DNA of 9,599 nt, from NCBI GenBank assembly GCA_021205645.1, contig JAJPXE010000150.1:1-9599 (forward strand), given 5' to 3'. This document shows, piece by piece, positions 1-4,953 of this stretch. The notes under the pieces are model-generated. The model did no database searches and was not told where the DNA came from. It worked only from the letters and a program-made list of their open reading frames with translations. The position numbers and the translations under genes are program-made. The stretch is from Candidatus Gastranaerophilales bacterium. Lineage in GTDB: Bacteria; Cyanobacteriota; Vampirovibrionia; Gastranaerophilales; Gastranaerophilaceae. How positions within the stretch are numbered: position 1 is the first letter of the stretch; each line of letters opens with the position of its first letter.

Positions 1-115
1 TATATAAAGTATTTATCCTTTTTTAAATTGACTTTTGTCTAAAATTCAAACATTTAAACGTTACAAAACTTAATACAAAATCTGAAAAATAAGCTATATT
101 ACTAATCATTTTTCT
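1..115. other. AT-rich gene-free stretch
   Basis: This is very AT-rich sequence (about 19% GC over 1-118) with no open reading frame that has a ribosome binding site. I see no convincing promoter or terminator in it. It may be the end of an intergenic region whose upstream gene lies outside the window. With the element that follows, it makes up a gene-free region running to 497. Confidence 0.6.
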
Positions 116-118
116 ACT

Positions 119-135
119 TGAGTTTGCGGAAAAAT
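119..135 (+). repeat. Left terminal inverted repeat of the element
   Basis: TGAGTTTGCGGAAAAAT matches the reverse complement of 411-427 at 16 of 17 positions. The sequence just inside it, GAAAAATT-AA-AATTTTTC (129-146), is itself a perfect 8-bp inverted repeat, so this end can also fold alone. The same sequence recurs at 4841-4870. Confidence 0.75.
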
Positions 136-280
136 TAAAATTTTTCGTCTTGAAATTCCTTTACGCTTACAAAGTGTCGCCTGCGGAGCTTTGCTCCTGC
201 CGGCTCATTTTGTTCGCTTACCGGACTAACTCCTTTCAGTCGTGTCGTCCGTCCGGAATTTCGCGTCTTAGATTATTCGG

Positions 281-311
281 GGTGAGGCAAAATTCAACAT
301 TTTGCCTCACC
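281..311. repeat. Perfect 13-bp hairpin inside the element
   Basis: GGTGAGGCAAAAT (281-293) and its exact complement (299-311) enclose a 5-base TCAAC loop. No T-tract follows on either strand, so it does not look like an intrinsic terminator. It is the strongest fold in the element. Confidence 0.85.
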
Positions 312-361
312 TTACGGGCTAGTCTGCCTCTGGCAGCCGTCGTCCTACCGCTCGGCAGACC

Positions 362-386
362 GTGTAAAACGCACAGCGTTTTACAC
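362..386. repeat. Perfect 11-bp hairpin inside the element
   Basis: GTGTAAAACGC (362-372) and its exact complement (376-386) enclose a 3-base ACA loop. It resembles the 281-311 hairpin in having a GC-rich end and an A/T run in each arm, so the element may be built from successive related palindromes. Confidence 0.85.
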
Positions 387-410
387 CCGCTGCCGTATGT
401 CAATTTTAGG

Positions 411-427
411 ATTTTTCCGCAGACTCA
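411..427 (-). repeat. Right terminal inverted repeat of the element
   Basis: This is the reverse-strand partner of 119-135, with a single mismatch (C in place of T at the sixth base of the repeat). ACTTGA overlaps its outer edge (427-432) and also occurs at 116-121. The insertion junction is therefore ambiguous by a few bases. Confidence 0.75.
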
Positions 428-428
428 C

Positions 429-462
429 TTGACAACCAAGGTTTTCTTTGATACTCTATAAA
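429..462 (+). promoter_or_regulatory. Candidate promoter upstream of the metalloregulator
   Basis: A consensus -35 box, TTGACA (429-434), begins three bases beyond the element's edge. Seventeen bases on is a poor -10 (TACTCT, 452-457). A better -10, TATAAA (457-462), is 22 bases away, which is too far for a standard promoter. Either pairing would put the palindrome at 461-482 around the transcription start. The -35 assignment is firmer than the -10. Confidence 0.4.
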
Positions 463-482
463 TGTTAGACATGTCTAACATT
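461..482. promoter_or_regulatory. Probable operator for the DtxR/MntR-family regulator
   Basis: A perfect 22-bp palindrome is centred between 471 and 472. The core half-site is ATGTTAGACA, followed by its exact reverse complement. It lies 15 bases before the regulator's ATG and just downstream of, or overlapping, a TATAAA (457-462), where a bound repressor would block transcription. Operators of the DtxR/IdeR family share TTAG...CTAA symmetry, and this site has TTAGACATGTCTAA at its centre. Binding by the product of the next gene, with negative autoregulation, is inferred from position and symmetry. Confidence 0.75.
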
Positions 483-497
483 ATAAAAGGAAATACT

Positions 498-896
498 ATG
501 TGCAAACAAACACTTAGCTCAGGATTGGAAGATTATCTTGAATGTATATTTAATAATATAACTGCAAACGGCAGTGTTAAAGCTATTCAGATATCAAAGG
601 AATTGAGTGTGTCAAGAGCATCTGTGACTGATGCACTCCGGAGGCTTGCAGAAAAAGACTATATAAATTATGAACGATACGGCTCAATTAATATAACTAA
701 AAAGGGCATAAACAAAGCAAAAGAAGTTATTGATAAACATAATATCCTGACAGTATTTTTTAAAGAAGTATTATTATTATCCGGTGAAGAAGCGGCAGAA
801 AATGCTTGCAGGATTGAACATGTCATTACGGATAATGCATTCAGCAAACTAAAAGAATACACAATAGCCTACATGGAAAAAGGTCATGATAAGTAA
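498..896 (+). CDS. DtxR/MntR-family metal-dependent transcriptional regulator
   Basis: A 132-residue regulator of the DtxR/MntR family, whose members bind DNA when loaded with Fe(II) or Mn(II) and usually repress metal-uptake genes. The N-terminal winged helix-turn-helix includes SKELSVSRASVTDALRRL (about 33-50). The dimerisation and metal part follows. By family alignment the probable metal ligands are D12, E15, H81, C104, E107 and H108. The aspartate/glutamate pair in EDYLE is MntR-like, while the cysteine in ACRIEHV is DtxR-like (Cys102 there). The C-terminal SH3-like domain of DtxR is absent, and the length is close to MntR. I chose the ATG at 498 because AAAAGG (485-490) lies 7 bases before it. 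The in-frame ATG at 462 sits inside the palindromic operator with no ribosome binding site. The gene overlaps the next one by 11 bp. Whether it senses Fe or Mn cannot be read from sequence. Confidence 0.85.
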   Translation: MCKQTLSSGLEDYLECIFNNITANGSVKAIQISKELSVSRASVTDALRRLAEKDYINYERYGSINITKKGINKAKEVIDKHNILTVFFKEVLLLSGEEAAENACRIEHVITDNAFSKLKEYTIAYMEKGHDK

Positions 897-1926
897 TTTA
901 AAATCAGCAGGCAAATACCTTGACCAACCGCTATTAATTGCAAAGTATAAAAAAGCGGTAACACCTGTATTTATTGGAGGAGCCGCATTATACGATATAA
1001 ACGAAGTTCAAAAATCACCAAAAAACGAAAAGAAACGTACAGCGATAAATACAACGGCTGTACTGGGTTCTGTCGTTGTATCCGCACTAACAGCACCGAA
1101 AATCGCCGCTAAAATTGCAGGGAAAAAATATGAAAAATACAGCACAAAAACTATACAAAATAAAAACACTAACCTGATTAATAATTTTGTTAAAACCGAA
1201 AAAGTGTCTGAAAATACTATGAAAATTCTTGAAAAAGCGAAACAAAAGGTATTAAGTTTTAAAGAGTTGAAATCATTGAATGAAGAAGTAACAAAAACAA
1301 AATCGGGACAGAAATTTTTTAATCGTTTAATTCCGGAGCCTGAGAATATCACAGCAAAAGATATAAGAGATGATATCGGGCGATTATCTATAATGGGTTT
1401 AATCCCTGTAGCAGGCGGTGTAGCAGGCGGTATTGCAGGTGAAAAAATCGCTGATAAGAAAATTACCCGCAAAAAAATGGCTGACAGGATAAAAGAGGGT
1501 TCATATCAATATCTTGCAAATATATTTTTATGCAATGTAGGAGCGGGTCTGGCTTTGGCGGGAATGGAAAAAATGAATGTTAAATCAAAATCTGCACGGG
1601 CAATAGGGATGATTGGCGGAATTATAACAACAGGCATTATCGGCGGAAGCACGATAGCTAATTTAATCGGCAAAAAGATTATTAACCCGATATTTGACGG
1701 CAGGTTCAATAGAAAACTTAGTTTAAAAGAAATAAATTCTGAAAGGCGGCCTGAAACATTGGATATATGTTTGCACTCCGATGATATAGCAACTATTGCT
1801 GTAATGTCAGGTTTAAAATGGATTGAGCCCTCACTTCCTATTCTGTACGGTATCTCAGGATACCGTGCAGGTATAGGATATCGAAACGGTAAGGACAAAA
1901 TAAAATTATGCCCCAACACTGTATAA
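886..1926 (+). CDS. Unrecognised glycine-rich membrane protein coupled to the metalloregulator
   Basis: A 346-residue protein of no family I recognise. It is very basic and alternates Lys/Arg-rich stretches with hydrophobic, small-residue segments, roughly at 20-36, 54-78, 166-186, 207-227, 238-263 and 299-328. Two of these are glycine-zipper-like: GLIPVAGGVAGGIAGEKIAD (171-190) and GMIGGIITTGIIGGSTIANL (241-260). A Lys-rich, probably helical linker spans about 80-160. There is no clear signal peptide, and I see no motifs of NRAMP (MntH), ZIP, FeoB, CCC1/VIT1 or ABC transporters. The start codon lies inside the end of the regulator gene (11-bp overlap), so the two are probably co-transcribed and translationally coupled, which suggests metal-responsive expression. 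Two stem-loops, the second an intrinsic terminator, follow the stop codon. The membrane location is inferred from hydrophobicity; the function is unknown. Confidence 0.75.
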   Translation: MISNLKSAGKYLDQPLLIAKYKKAVTPVFIGGAALYDINEVQKSPKNEKKRTAINTTAVLGSVVVSALTAPKIAAKIAGKKYEKYSTKTIQNKNTNLINNFVKTEKVSENTMKILEKAKQKVLSFKELKSLNEEVTKTKSGQKFFNRLIPEPENITAKDIRDDIGRLSIMGLIPVAGGVAGGIAGEKIADKKITRKKMADRIKEGSYQYLANIFLCNVGAGLALAGMEKMNVKSKSARAIGMIGGIITTGIIGGSTIANLIGKKIINPIFDGRFNRKLSLKEINSERRPETLDICLHSDDIATIAVMSGLKWIEPSLPILYGISGYRAGIGYRNGKDKIKLCPNTV

Positions 1927-1934
1927 ATAACTGA

Positions 1935-1964
1935 AAGCTGCGAAAAGTCGTTTTTCGCAAGCTT
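1935..1964. repeat. Bulged stem-loop just after the membrane-protein gene
   Basis: AAGCTGCGAAAA (1935-1946) pairs with 1952-1964 around a GTCGT loop, with one bulged A at 1959. It starts 8 bases after the stop codon and has no T-tract, so it is probably not a terminator itself. It may protect the mRNA 3' end upstream of the terminator at 1985. Confidence 0.7.
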
Positions 1965-1984
1965 ATAACTTGATTGAATTACAC

Positions 1985-2020
1985 ACCGGACATAGCCTAG
2001 TCCGGTTTTTATTTTGTTTT
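1985..2020 (+). terminator. Intrinsic terminator of the regulator/membrane-protein operon
   Basis: ACCGGAC (1985-1991) and GTCCGGT (2000-2006) form a perfect 7-bp stem with an 8-base loop. A T-rich tail (TTTTTATTTTGTTTT) follows directly. This is a textbook Rho-independent terminator on the plus strand, about 60 bases after the stop codon at 1926. It separates this operon from lptB. Confidence 0.9.
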
Positions 2021-2115
2021 GGTTTTATAATTATTTATGTGCTGTCTAAACTTTAATGGCTATAATCCTATATTTGTACTAACCTGTCTGATATTTATCT
2101 AAATTGAATATTATC

Positions 2116-2143
2116 TTCACTAATGGAATTTTTCGGGTATAAT
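2116..2143 (+). promoter_or_regulatory. Promoter of the lptB operon
   Basis: A perfect -10 box, TATAAT (2138-2143), is preceded at 16 bases by TTCACT (2116-2121), a 4-of-6 match to the -35 consensus. Transcription would start near 2150, giving a leader of about 20 bases with a GAGGG ribosome binding site (2160-2164). The -10 overlaps an upstream in-frame ATG at 2142, which rules that ATG out as the lptB start. Confidence 0.7.
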
Positions 2144-2171
2144 GATTATATCGTTTCATGAGGGATTATTT

Positions 2172-2897
2172 ATGAGAATAGATACAGAACATTTAGTAAA
2201 GATATACGGTGATAGAAGTGTTGTAAATGATATATCTTTTTACATAAATAAAGGTGAAGTTGTCTGTTTGTTGGGTCCGAACGGAGCAGGAAAGACTACA
2301 ACATTTTATATGGTAGTCGGACTTGTTAAACCTAACAGAGGCACTGTATCAATTGACGGTCGGGAGATAACAACGTGGCCTATGAATGAGCGTGCAAGAG
2401 CAGGTATCGGCTATCTGCCGCAGGAAAACTCTATTTTCAGAAACCTTAATGTAGAAGATAATATAAAATTAGTGCTTGAAATGAATGATAAGCTTACGGA
2501 ATGCGAAAAAACAAAAAAACTGGAAGAATTGTTGAGTGAATTTGGTGTGTTGAAATTAAGGAAAACACCGGCGGTAGCATTGTCGGGCGGAGAACGCCGC
2601 CGTGTCGAGATAGCACGGGCACTTGCAGCAAGTCCTGACTTTATGCTGCTTGATGAACCGTTTGCGGGAATTGACCCTATTGCTATCGGAGAAATTAAAG
2701 ATAATATCCGTAAAATATCTGAAGAAAAAGGACTCGGAGTGCTCATCACCGACCACAATCCTAAGGCTACTCTGTCTATTACCGACAGAGCCTATGTAAT
2801 CTTTGACGGAAAAATCAAAATTCAGGGCAAAAGTAAAGATGTTGCGGTTGATCCTGTTGCTAAGGAATTTTATTTAGGAAAGGATTTTCAACTCTAA
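2172..2897 (+). CDS. lptB: LPS export ABC transporter ATP-binding protein LptB
   Basis: This is the cytoplasmic ATPase of the Lpt machine, which uses ATP to extract LPS from the inner membrane and push it toward the outer membrane. It has 241 residues, the normal LptB length. All ABC motifs are intact: Walker A GPNGAGKT (35-42), Q-loop Q84 in YLPQENSIFR, signature LSGGERRRVEIARAL (137-151), Walker B FMLLDE (157-162) and switch histidine H195 in ITDHN. The YLPQ..SIFR.L.V.DN and LSGGERRR wording is characteristic of LptB rather than of other importers. The start at 2172 has GAGGG 7 bases upstream. The stop overlaps the next ATG (TAATG), so translation is probably coupled to the LptF/G-like permease, its expected partner. 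No lptA or lptC is in the window. Confidence 0.93.
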   Translation: MRIDTEHLVKIYGDRSVVNDISFYINKGEVVCLLGPNGAGKTTTFYMVVGLVKPNRGTVSIDGREITTWPMNERARAGIGYLPQENSIFRNLNVEDNIKLVLEMNDKLTECEKTKKLEELLSEFGVLKLRKTPAVALSGGERRRVEIARALAASPDFMLLDEPFAGIDPIAIGEIKDNIRKISEEKGLGVLITDHNPKATLSITDRAYVIFDGKIKIQGKSKDVAVDPVAKEFYLGKDFQL

Positions 2898-4000
2898 TGA
2901 AAATCACTATTTACGACAGGTATATATTCAAACAGGTTATGATAACGACAATTGTTGCTATACTATTGTTTACAGTAGTTTGGATAGCTCCCGAAATGCT
3001 GCTCAACACGATAAAAAAAACTCTTGAGGGTGAATATACGGCAAGAACCGCCGTTATGGTACTTACATGCCAGCTGCCGCTGATATTAAGCAAGGCTTTC
3101 CCCGTCGGATTGCTTTTAGGTGCTCTGTTTACGTTTGATAAATTAAGCAAAGACTCCGAACTTACAATATTTAGAGCTGTCGGACTGCCATTCTGGAGAA
3201 TTGTCAGACCGGTTCTGGCGCTGAGCGTTATTATTTCAATATTGTGTTTTATCACAATTGATAAACTTGTACCGTATTCATCTGATATTCTTGCCCGTAT
3301 TAAAGATAAAGACCCTGTATCACAGTATATTTACACACAAAAAGAGGACTCGGGCAGACCTGAGATGAGTGTTATTGTTTCAAAATATAACAGAACGAAA
3401 ATGAACAATGTTATTGTGCTTGATTTTGCTGATACTAAATATACCGATATGCACGGAATATCAACAATTTATGTTGCAAAAAAAGGGAAATTTTTCCCTG
3501 ACAGATGGGAACTCTACGATATAACACGTTACAAAATATCTGCGGAAGGGATTTTTGATGATATTGACCACATGAATCAACTAGATATTCTAAAAGGACA
3601 TGCAGCAGATGATATTTATACGATTATGAGCTATTCAACAAAAAAAGAGAGAGAGATATCTAATAAAAACCTGCACAGATACGTAAAACTACTGAAATCA
3701 ATAAAAAGCGATGAAACGTATAATTTGATGCTGAACAAATATCTGCAAAGGTTTTTCCACCCGTTTATATGTGTATTGTTGGCGGTAATGGGTTGTTTGT
3801 TAGGATTCAGTAAACCGCGGGAACAAAGGGTTATAGGATTTACCATTGCAATCGGCTCTATATTTATCTATTATATAACGCTTCCTTTTTTCGATTTACT
3901 GGCGGAAAAATCGGTTCTTCCTCCGCTGATAACCGCACTATTCCCGCCGCTGGCATTTCTTGTCTGTATTGTTGCATTTTATAAGTCAAAGGATCTGTGA
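2897..4000 (+). CDS. LptF/LptG (YjgP/YjgQ) family permease
   Basis: This is the membrane partner of LptB. The family forms the transmembrane part of the LPS extractor, usually an LptF-LptG heterodimer. The 367-residue protein has the family layout: three N-terminal membrane segments (about 14-36, 60-80 and 101-122), a large periplasmic beta-jellyroll-type domain (about 125-275), and three C-terminal segments (about 286-304, 311-330 and 344-362). The cytoplasmic loop FTFDKLSKDSELTIFRAVGL (78-97) corresponds to the coupling region facing LptB; its Ser-Glu-Leu and G-hydrophobic pattern is typical. Only one such gene is present, so it may act as a homodimer or pair with a paralogue elsewhere. I cannot tell LptF from LptG, so I give no symbol. 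Its stop overlaps the next start (TGATG). Confidence 0.9.
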   Translation: MKITIYDRYIFKQVMITTIVAILLFTVVWIAPEMLLNTIKKTLEGEYTARTAVMVLTCQLPLILSKAFPVGLLLGALFTFDKLSKDSELTIFRAVGLPFWRIVRPVLALSVIISILCFITIDKLVPYSSDILARIKDKDPVSQYIYTQKEDSGRPEMSVIVSKYNRTKMNNVIVLDFADTKYTDMHGISTIYVAKKGKFFPDRWELYDITRYKISAEGIFDDIDHMNQLDILKGHAADDIYTIMSYSTKKEREISNKNLHRYVKLLKSIKSDETYNLMLNKYLQRFFHPFICVLLAVMGCLLGFSKPREQRVIGFTIAIGSIFIYYITLPFFDLLAEKSVLPPLITALFPPLAFLVCIVAFYKSKDL

Positions 4001-4806
4001 TGAGTATTAGAAAATTATTGTTGTTATTCTTTTTAACCCTGTCTGTTGCTGCAACATGCTGCTTCGGACAGGATATTATTTGCGAGCACTCTGACGGGAT
4101 TTATCATATTGTTATACCCGTGGGAACAAAAATAGAGTTTATATCAAAAAGTCGTTTAATGACTAATGAAGAAGTCCATAAAGAGCTTGGTGCGATTTTA
4201 ACCGTCAATGCAGGTTTCTTTGACCCTAAGAATCAAAAGACAATTTCGTTTGTATATAATGACGGTATATTGCAGGAAAGTCCGATAGAGAATGAAAATC
4301 TGGTGTTTAATGAAACAATAATGGATAACTGGTCAAAGGTTTCAAATCGAACAGAATTCAGGGTAACTCTGCACAATGGTTTGACATGCTATGATATAGC
4401 ACCTCATAATGACCCGTACAAAGGACGTTTAATTGCTTCCGCTCAGGCAGGACCGATGCTGTTGCCGGAGCTGAAGCTGGAAGATGAATTTTTTGTCGTG
4501 AAAGACAGCAGCGGCAAAGTAACAAGAGAATCTGCCTCGGTTTTACATAAAACCGCAAGAACACTCATCGGCATCAAAGACGGTAATGTACACATATTCA
4601 TTGTAACAAACGAACATCCGATGACCATTTATGAAGCGAGAGATTTATGCAAATCCTACGGAATGGAAAAAGCAATGGCATTTGACGGCGGAAGCTCAAC
4701 TTCATTGGATTATAAAGACGAAATACATGTAACATCTGCCGGAATAAAAACAGATGATACGGGAAGAAAACTTAAATCTTTCCTTGTCATAAAATCATTG
4801 TATTAG
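4000..4806 (+). CDS. Secreted phosphodiester glycosidase (NAGPA / DUF2233 family)
   Basis: A 268-residue protein with an N-terminal signal peptide (hydrophobic 5-20, likely cleavage near 20-24). It belongs to the family of the mammalian 'uncovering enzyme' (N-acetylglucosamine-1-phosphodiester alpha-N-acetylglucosaminidase), whose bacterial members cleave sugar-phosphodiester bonds in exported glycans. Hallmarks are NAGFF (70-74), AQAGPMLL (148-155), ARTLIGI with R187 (186-192) and the C-terminal AFDGGSSTSL (227-236), where the Asp-Gly-Gly-Ser motif forms part of the active site. I chose ATG 4000 over the adjacent GTG at 3997 because the ATG overlaps the previous stop by one base and AAAGGA (3988-3993) lies 6 bases upstream. 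Co-translation with the Lpt genes suggests a periplasmic or outer-surface substrate such as a lipid-linked or phosphodiester-decorated glycan. The real substrate is unknown. Confidence 0.85.
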   Translation: MSIRKLLLLFFLTLSVAATCCFGQDIICEHSDGIYHIVIPVGTKIEFISKSRLMTNEEVHKELGAILTVNAGFFDPKNQKTISFVYNDGILQESPIENENLVFNETIMDNWSKVSNRTEFRVTLHNGLTCYDIAPHNDPYKGRLIASAQAGPMLLPELKLEDEFFVVKDSSGKVTRESASVLHKTARTLIGIKDGNVHIFIVTNEHPMTIYEARDLCKSYGMEKAMAFDGGSSTSLDYKDEIHVTSAGIKTDDTGRKLKSFLVIKSLY

Positions 4807-4807
4807 T

Positions 4808-4828
4808 TTGCCGGCATAATTACGGCAA
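4808..4828. repeat. Short stem-loop after the lptB operon
   Basis: TTGCCG (4808-4813) and CGGCAA (4823-4828) form a 6-bp stem with a 9-base loop, immediately after the glycosidase stop codon. The sequence that follows (TTCCTG) is not a T-tract, so it is at best a weak terminator. Confidence 0.5.
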
Positions 4829-4840
4829 TTCCTGTAATAT

Positions 4841-4879
4841 TGAGTTTGCGGAAGAATTAAAATCTTTCTTACAAACTCA
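4841..4879. repeat. Solo copy of the element-end repeat, folded as a palindrome
   Basis: Bases 4841-4870 match 119-148, the left end of the MITE-like element, at 27 of 30 positions. The repeat then closes on itself: TGAGTTTG (4841-4848) pairs perfectly with CAAACTCA (4872-4879). It therefore looks like a minimal or internally deleted derivative of the same repeat family. It lies between the glycosidase stop codon and the SLH-gene promoter. It could serve as a weak transcription barrier, but it lacks a T-tract. Confidence 0.75.
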
Positions 4880-4892
4880 AATTGTAAACTTG

Positions 4893-4921
4893 TTGTTATG
4901 ATGTTGAAAATAATGTAAAAT
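4893..4921 (+). promoter_or_regulatory. Candidate promoter of the SLH gene
   Basis: TTGTTA (4893-4898) and TAAAAT (4916-4921) are separated by an ideal 17 bases and match the -35 and -10 consensus at 4 and 5 of 6 positions. A start near 4928 would give a leader of about 25 bases that includes the GGGAGAG ribosome binding site (4940-4946). TATCAT at 4932-4937 is an alternative -10, but it has no good -35. Confidence 0.5.
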
Positions 4922-4953
4922 AATTAGGTACTATCATAAGGGAGAGCTTTTTT

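Larger units (their letters stand above)
120..426. mobile_element. MITE-like, hairpin-rich inserted element (non-coding)
   Basis: The block begins with GAGTTTGCGGAAAAAT (120-135) and ends with the reverse complement of GAGTCTGCGGAAAAAT (411-426), a 16-bp inverted repeat with one mismatch. Allowing a 2-base gap, TAAAATT (136-142, pairing with 402-408) extends it. ACTT occurs directly outside each end (116-119 and 427-430), as a 4-bp target duplication would. The interior is about 55% GC over 181-400, against about 19% in 1-118, and is packed with perfect inverted repeats: 185-197, 221-226/251-256, 281-311, 322-328/354-360 and 362-386. There is no transposase. The only long frame (150-461) lacks a ribosome binding site, runs through the hairpins and spills past the element, so I do not treat it as a gene. 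A non-autonomous transposable element fits best. A structured RNA or an old chimeric repeat is an alternative. Confidence 0.55.

Noticed and set aside
36..42. TGTCTAA as a second regulator half-site (also at 2043-2049)
   Set aside because: Only a half-site is present at either place, with no symmetrical TTAGACA partner. Seven-base matches are expected by chance in AT-rich sequence.
150..461. 103-codon open frame on the plus strand covering the hairpin-rich block
   Set aside because: It has no ribosome binding site, runs straight through several perfect inverted repeats, is composed like translated palindromes, and extends past the element edge into the regulator's promoter.
462..497. Upstream ATG (462) as start of the DtxR/MntR-family regulator
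   Set aside because: The ATG is part of the perfect palindromic operator and lacks a ribosome binding site. The ATG at 498 has AAAAGG at the right distance and begins close to where the family's first helix starts.
1..500. CRISPR array
   Set aside because: The repeats here are inverted, not direct. They differ from one another and show no regular spacing, and no cas genes are in the window.
1008..1919. Long minus-strand open frames (1472-1008 and 1919-1506) opposite the membrane-protein gene
   Set aside because: They are antisense shadows. They lack ribosome binding sites, and the plus-strand gene overlaps its operon partner and ends just before a terminator.
2142..2171. Upstream ATG (2142) as start of lptB
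   Set aside because: It overlaps the TATAAT -10 box, so it would not be in the mRNA. The ATG at 2172 has a good ribosome binding site and gives the usual LptB length.
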